DNA from: Bacteroidota bacterium
GTDB lineage: Bacteria; Bacteroidota; Bacteroidia; Flavobacteriales; Flavobacteriaceae
DNA length: 64,000 nucleotides
Reading direction: 5' to 3'
Assembly (NCBI GenBank): GCA_023446155.1
Contig: JAEXIT010000001.1
Location: 199,606 to 263,605 of the forward strand
The notes beneath the pieces are model-generated. The model made no database searches. It was not told where the DNA came from and saw only the letters and a list, made by a program, of their open reading frames with translations. Shown one piece after another: positions 59,853-64,000 of this stretch (positions are counted from its first letter, which is position 1; the number at the start of each line of letters is the position of its first letter). A program made the position numbers and the translations under genes.

Positions 59853-61811
59853 TTAGGGAGTTATTTCATTAAATGTAATATTAATTTCGGTTCCGTCTTC
59901 ATTTTTCCAGAATAATTGACCGTCGAGTTGTTTGGTCAGACCAACGATCAGATCAAAACCGATGGAATGCAATTGCGTCGGATCAAAATGATCGGGAAGC
60001 CCGATACCATTGTCTGCAATGGTCAGTTTATAATGCTCCTTTAATTGGCAAAGCCGGATGTGAATGCGACCTTCGGTACGATTTTTAAAAGCGTGTTTAA
60101 AACTGTTGGTGATGATTTCGTTAATAATAAGACTAAGCGGTATGGCAGTATTGATATTGAGTTCGATTTGTTCTGCATTGACGTCACAATGGATGATACG
60201 GCTTTCATTCTGATAGGTTTTTTGTATCGCAGAAACCAATTCGTTCAGGTAGGATTCAAAGGAAACCCGGGCAAAATTATCTGAATGATACAGGGCTTTG
60301 TGAATAAGGGCAATCGATTGGATACGGGCCTGACCTTCCTGTAGTATAAGCTGAATCGAATCGTCGGTATTATACAGTTGCTGAAGTGCCAGAATACCGG
60401 AGATCATCTGAAGATTGTTGTTTACCCGATGGTGGATTTCACGTAATAAGGTTTCCTTTTCAGAAAGTGATTCTTTGATGACTTTATTTTTAGCCGAAAT
60501 CTCTTCATTCATCTTCTGAATTTTTAATTGCTTTTTACGTGAGTTGATCAAATAAATAAAGGCAAATAAAGTAATGATCAGTAATGCAGAAAGGATGATC
60601 TGCAAAATGTTTTTTTGTTTGTGTTGTATGGCTGTTTGTTGTTGTGTGATTAGATCGTCCTGTTGCTCCAGATGGTATAGGATTTCATTGCCTCCCAATA
60701 ATCGGGATTGGTTTAATTTGTTAATAGAATCGTTTAAACGGAATGCTTTTTTATAATAGGAGTAGGCCTGATCGGTTTGATGAAGTGCTTTGAGCAATTC
60801 GGCTTTGGTTTTGTAAAAGTAAACCCGGGTTGACGGTTGCGAAATATGGGGAAGCAAGCGTTCGACTTCCTGCAACACCGTATTGGCCTGGGCGTATTGT
60901 TTTACTTGGGAATAACATTCGGAAAGCAATATCCGACTGGTGACGCTGCCGAGATCATCGTCTTTGTTACCGGAATTGACCGAGATATCGTGCTCTAATA
61001 ATGGAATCGCGGTTTTATAATCGTTCTTTTTGCAATATAAAACGGCTATATTGCCTTTGATGGTTCCGCTAAGTCGATTGTAGGCGTCGGGTTGTACCTT
61101 TTTTAAATTTTGTTCGGCCAATGATAGGCTGCGTTTATAATAATAAAAGGAACTGTCAATATTGTCGGTCAGGGAGTAATAAAACCCAAGATCATTATAG
61201 GCGGAAGGGATGATCAACGGATCGTTTTGAGCGTACTGCTGCAAATCCATTATTTCAGATTTTAACTGACGGATCGCTTTTTCGTACAAATAGAGTTTGG
61301 CATACAACTGACTTTTGATGTTATAGCTCCAAAGTGGAAAGTATGCTCCCTTTTTCCGTAGGTTTCCAATTTCCGAATTAATCTGAAAGACATTCGAATA
61401 CAGATTCAGATTCAGGTAGGATTTTTGTAATGCCACCAACAGATTCATATATTCGGTATCGGACAATTTGTACTCTTTATCGTTTCGGATGCTTTTGAGT
61501 ACATTGATGGCATTGATCTCGTCGCCCTTTACATTGTAGACTTCGGCGAGTGCAAAGCGATAACGGATGTTGTTTTTTTTGGAATTTTGGATGAGTGGAT
61601 CCCGGGACAATCCGGGAAAGGAAGTGTAAAAGAAATCCTGATAGGATCTTTTGGTATTCAGATCCAGGTTTTGATAAAAAAGGACCTTATCAATAGCGTT
61701 TTTAGAACGGTAAGCATTCCTGATACTGTCTTTTTCTTCAGCCGCATGGCAAACCGAAGCATAAAGCAATACTATTGATAAGGCCGTTTTAAATTTTCCG
61801 AAGCGGAACAT
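59853..61811 (-). CDS. Sensor histidine kinase with TPR domain (HisKA_2 type)
   Basis: A 652-residue membrane protein. A signal peptide (about 1-23) leads to a periplasmic helical TPR-type domain (about 24-400) and one membrane helix (NILQIILSALLIITLFAFIYLI, about 400-422). A coiled-coil linker leads to the HisKA_2 H-box LREIHHRVNNNLQMISGILAL and a HATPase with NEIITNSFKHAF (N box) and DNGIGLPDHFD (G box). This architecture with a LytTR partner is common in Bacteroidota. The ligand is unknown. The regulator gene starts two bases away. Confidence 0.9.
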   Translation of the reverse strand: MFRFGKFKTALSIVLLYASVCHAAEEKDSIRNAYRSKNAIDKVLFYQNLDLNTKRSYQDFFYTSFPGLSRDPLIQNSKKNNIRYRFALAEVYNVKGDEINAINVLKSIRNDKEYKLSDTEYMNLLVALQKSYLNLNLYSNVFQINSEIGNLRKKGAYFPLWSYNIKSQLYAKLYLYEKAIRQLKSEIMDLQQYAQNDPLIIPSAYNDLGFYYSLTDNIDSSFYYYKRSLSLAEQNLKKVQPDAYNRLSGTIKGNIAVLYCKKNDYKTAIPLLEHDISVNSGNKDDDLGSVTSRILLSECYSQVKQYAQANTVLQEVERLLPHISQPSTRVYFYKTKAELLKALHQTDQAYSYYKKAFRLNDSINKLNQSRLLGGNEILYHLEQQDDLITQQQTAIQHKQKNILQIILSALLIITLFAFIYLINSRKKQLKIQKMNEEISAKNKVIKESLSEKETLLREIHHRVNNNLQMISGILALQQLYNTDDSIQLILQEGQARIQSIALIHKALYHSDNFARVSFESYLNELVSAIQKTYQNESRIIHCDVNAEQIELNINTAIPLSLIINEIITNSFKHAFKNRTEGRIHIRLCQLKEHYKLTIADNGIGLPDHFDPTQLHSIGFDLIVGLTKQLDGQLFWKNEDGTEINITFNEITP

Positions 61812-61816
61812 TTTAA

Positions 61817-62905
61817 TTAGTTGAAATACGAGAAGGTCTCATTGTTTTCAATTTTTAGAATACTTTCATATATCAGACGAATCACGTTTTCTACATCCTC
61901 ACGGTGTACCATTTCTACTGTCGTGTGCATATATCGAAGCGGAAGTGAGATCAGAGCCGAAGCGACACCGCCATTGCTATAGGCAAAAGCATCGGTATCG
62001 GTACCGGTTACCCGTGACGAAGCCAGTCGTTGGAACGGAATTTTGTTGGTTTCGGCTGTATCGATGATCAGTTCGCGTAATTTGTTTTGTACGGCAGGCG
62101 CATAGGTAATTACCGGACCTTTTCCGATTTTGGTATCACCTTCGATTTTCACGTCGATCATCGGTGTGGAAGAATCGTGACAAACATCGGTAACAATCGC
62201 AACATTCGGTTTAATTGTTTTCGTGATCATTTCAGCTCCGCGTAAACCAACCTCTTCCTGTACGGAGTTGGTAATGTATAATCCGAAAGGTAGTTTCTTT
62301 TTGTTTTCGTGTAACAAACGGGCTACTTCGGCAATCATAAAACCACCCATACGGTTGTCGATAGCACGGCAAACGAATTTATTGTCATTCAGAATCATAA
62401 AATCATCCGGATAGGTGATTACACAACCTACGTGTACGCCCAGTTTTTCAACTTCTTCTTTGGTTTCGCATCCGCAGTCGATAAAAATATTGTCAATACG
62501 GGCGGCTTCTTCTTTACCACGGTTACGGGTATGAATGGCCGGCCAACCAAAAACGCCTTTTACAATTCCTTTTTTGGTATGAATATGTACCCGTTTGGAT
62601 GGGGCGATCATATGATCACTTCCACCGTTACGAATCACATAAATCAAACCGTTGTCGGTAATATAGTTTACATACCAGGAAATTTCATCCGCATGGCCTT
62701 CGATCACGACTTTATAAGGTGCATCGGGATTGATCACACCAACAGCCGTTCCATAGGTATCGGTAATAAAGGTGTCGACGTAAGGGGTAAGATATTCCAT
62801 CCATATTTTCTGTCCGCTTTCCTCATATCCTGTAGGCGAGGCGTTGTTTAGGTATTTTTCCAGAAAAGTCAGCGATGATTTTGTTAATATAGATTTTGTT
62901 GCCAT
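61817..62905 (-). CDS. M42-family aminopeptidase
   Basis: A 362-residue zinc aminopeptidase of the FrvX/glutamyl aminopeptidase type. Metal and catalytic residues are seen in IEGHADEISWYV (first His and Asp), RAIDNRMGGFM (bridging Asp), SVQEEVGLRGA (catalytic and ligand Glu), IVTDVCHDSS (Asp) and RYMHTTVEMVH (last His). All are present and the length is typical. It probably works in peptide degradation in the cytoplasm. It is five bases from the sensor kinase gene on the same strand. Confidence 0.93.
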   Translation of the reverse strand: MATKSILTKSSLTFLEKYLNNASPTGYEESGQKIWMEYLTPYVDTFITDTYGTAVGVINPDAPYKVVIEGHADEISWYVNYITDNGLIYVIRNGGSDHMIAPSKRVHIHTKKGIVKGVFGWPAIHTRNRGKEEAARIDNIFIDCGCETKEEVEKLGVHVGCVITYPDDFMILNDNKFVCRAIDNRMGGFMIAEVARLLHENKKKLPFGLYITNSVQEEVGLRGAEMITKTIKPNVAIVTDVCHDSSTPMIDVKIEGDTKIGKGPVITYAPAVQNKLRELIIDTAETNKIPFQRLASSRVTGTDTDAFAYSNGGVASALISLPLRYMHTTVEMVHREDVENVIRLIYESILKIENNETFSYFN

Positions 62906-62986
62906 AAATATTTTTTTGCTAATTTATAAATTTGGTATTATAGTTGCTCAGAATATTGTCTAATTTTACACATTAATTAGTATTAT

Positions 62987-63709
62987 ATGAAGCACTTATT
63001 TATTCTATCAGGATTTCTATTTTTCCCCGCTTTTTTTTACGCACAGGTTAATCCTCAGGATTCCGTTAAAACGGAAATTCCCAATACGGTAAAAGATACT
63101 TCGGTGAGTTATATGGTTCAGATGGATGAAGTGATTGTTGGGAAGAATGCGGCTTATGCCGAAGAGATGAAAAAATTGCGGATACTGGAGCGACGAGTGT
63201 TAAAAGTATATCCGTATGCAAAAGCCGCCGCAGAGAATCTGACCATTTTAAATGCGAATATGGCTAAGCTATCCACCGATCGTGAAAAAAAGAAGTACTT
63301 TAAAATAGTGGAGAATTATCTGCAAAATGAATTTGAAGACAGATTGAAGAAATTTTCCCGAAAAGACGGTCAGATTCTTGTAAAATTGATCCATCGCCAG
63401 ACTGGGGTGACAACTTTTGGTCTGATTAAGGATCTGAAAAGTGGATGGAAGGCGTTTTGGTCGAATAATACGGCTCGTTTGTTTGATATCAATCTTAAAA
63501 AGGAATACAAGCCTTTTGATGATCTGGAAGATTTTTATATTGAAAGTATCCTGATCAAATCGTTTAAGAGTGGAAAACTCCAGAAACAGGATCCTGCCAC
63601 ACCGATTGATCTGGCAGAATTGGCAGCGACCTGGCGTATAAAAGCGGAAAAATCGAAACAAATCCGAAGTGAAAGGGAAGCTAAAGCTAAAGAAGAAGTG
63701 CAAAATTAA
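62987..63709 (+). CDS. Secreted DUF4294 family protein
   Basis: A 240-residue protein with a signal peptide (MKHLFILSGFLFFPAFFYAQ). The mature part is helix-rich with the DUF4294 pattern: VQMDEVIVGKNAAYAEEMKKLRILERRVLKVYPYAKAAAENL, then KKYFKIVENYLQNEFEDRLKKFSRKDGQILVKLIHRQTG. The function is unknown. The C-terminus is lysine-rich. It is divergent from the M42 gene and followed by a terminator. Confidence 0.85.
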   Translation: MKHLFILSGFLFFPAFFYAQVNPQDSVKTEIPNTVKDTSVSYMVQMDEVIVGKNAAYAEEMKKLRILERRVLKVYPYAKAAAENLTILNANMAKLSTDREKKKYFKIVENYLQNEFEDRLKKFSRKDGQILVKLIHRQTGVTTFGLIKDLKSGWKAFWSNNTARLFDINLKKEYKPFDDLEDFYIESILIKSFKSGKLQKQDPATPIDLAELAATWRIKAEKSKQIRSEREAKAKEEVQN

Positions 63710-63729
63710 GTATAGTATATATAAGGATG

Positions 63730-63750
63730 CCCCGGTTTTACCGGGGTTTT
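63730..63750 (+). terminator. Rho-independent terminator
   Basis: The stem ccccggt / accgggg with a short loop at 63730-63746 is followed by TTTT. It ends the DUF4294 gene. Confidence 0.75.
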
Positions 63751-63806
63751 CTGTTTTTTATAGTTTTTCGGAACGTTTTCAGGGCGAAATAAAGGGAGAG
63801 GGCTTA

Positions 63807-63888
63807 CTATATATAGGTATGAATTCACTAATTGGGATGCGCCCGACAGGTTTTGGGTGTTGTTTTTTAAAAAACACACCTATATATA
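63807..63888. repeat. Inverted repeat with 11-bp arms (tatatataggt type)
   Basis: The arm tatatataggt at 63808-63818 has its exact reverse complement acctatatata at 63878-63888, with 59 bases between. A 16-base palindrome of the tgttttttaaaaaaca type lies inside, at about 63861-63876. The shape resembles a small mobile hairpin unit. Confidence 0.6.
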
Positions 63889-63913
63889 AGTAGTGATGTT
63901 ACTAATTTCGGGC

Positions 63914-63944
63914 CACCCGACAGTTTTTTGTAACCTGTCGGGTG
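63914..63944. repeat. Hairpin repeat cacccgacag / ctgtcgggtg
   Basis: Perfect 10-base arms at 63914-63923 and 63935-63944, with an 11-base loop. Related cccgacagg and acctgtcagg sequences occur at 63842-63850 and 63976-63985, so the core appears at least four times in 150 bases. I recall that such acctgtc(g/a)ggtg palindromes are dispersed in Flavobacteria. It could also act as a terminator. Confidence 0.7.
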
Positions 63945-64000
63945 TTAATTTTCGGTTATTAAGCCTGTTTTCGGAACCTGTCAGGTGTAGCAAACTTGGC

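Noticed and set aside
1..64000. CRISPR arrays, tRNA and rRNA genes
   Set aside because: No regularly spaced repeats, cloverleaf-type sequences or conserved rRNA segments were noticed on either strand; a covariance-model scan would be decisive.

Overview
The window looks like a chromosome segment from a member of the Bacteroidota, most likely a Flavobacterium-like Flavobacteriaceae species. The evidence is TAnnTTTG-type -7 boxes before several genes, the near absence of Shine-Dalgarno sites (dnaK is an exception), Bacteroidota outer-membrane genes (TonB-dependent receptor with carboxypeptidase-regulatory domain, DUF5723-like, DUF4294-like), DUF1622 and PAP2 proteins, and AT-rich intergenic DNA. 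No rRNA, tRNA, CRISPR array or integrase gene was found.

Layout. (1) 1-2376: tail of a response regulator, a membrane-anchored HEAT-repeat protein and a processive family 2 glycosyltransferase. (2) 2641-15197: an accessory region. It holds a Hachiman antiphage pair (hamA-hamB), a divergent two-gene unit of an Mrr-like nuclease and a TIR protein with a C-terminal membrane anchor, a DUF1622 protein, an AraC regulator, a class-C-type serine hydrolase lipoprotein, a membrane alpha/beta hydrolase paired with a peptidoglycan amidase, an HNH endonuclease and an uncharacterised CPCC protein. The last two are followed or flanked by partial copies of the 3' end of mnmE and by a dispersed palindrome, which suggests site-specific insertion at the mnmE stop codon. 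(3) 15198-31990: mostly core genes (mnmE, universal stress protein, pabB, tilS, dsbD-like, PAP2, TonB receptor, a two-component system, comM). They are interrupted at 29408-30251 by a small AT-rich operon of a three-helix membrane protein and two related short peptides ending around GRT(S/T)PPPSNSLK. (4) 31993-46719: a nitrate utilisation block. A minus-strand run carries a NarI-like membrane subunit, molybdopterin nitrate reductase, four-cluster ferredoxin, Rieske protein, small membrane protein and a near-complete molybdenum cofactor pathway (moaA, moeA, mobA, moaD, moeB, moaE, moaCB). Divergent from it are two NarK transporters and an outer-membrane porin. (5) 46803-64000: core and envelope genes (zinc metallopeptidase, DUF5723-like protein, RluA synthase, panB, sdaA, dnaK, ankyrin protein, LytTR/histidine kinase pair, M42 peptidase, DUF4294 protein), ending in a cluster of inverted repeats.

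How genes work together. The nitrate block reads as one functional unit: porin and NarK proteins bring in nitrate, the moa/moe/mob genes make the cofactor, and the Mo enzyme with its FeS, Rieske and heme-type partners reduces nitrate. No nitrite reductase lies in the window. The accessory region stacks at least two defence-type systems. The strongest candidates for something undescribed are the Mrr-like/TIR-membrane pair, the cassette-like modules next to mnmE, and the PPPSNSLK peptide operon.
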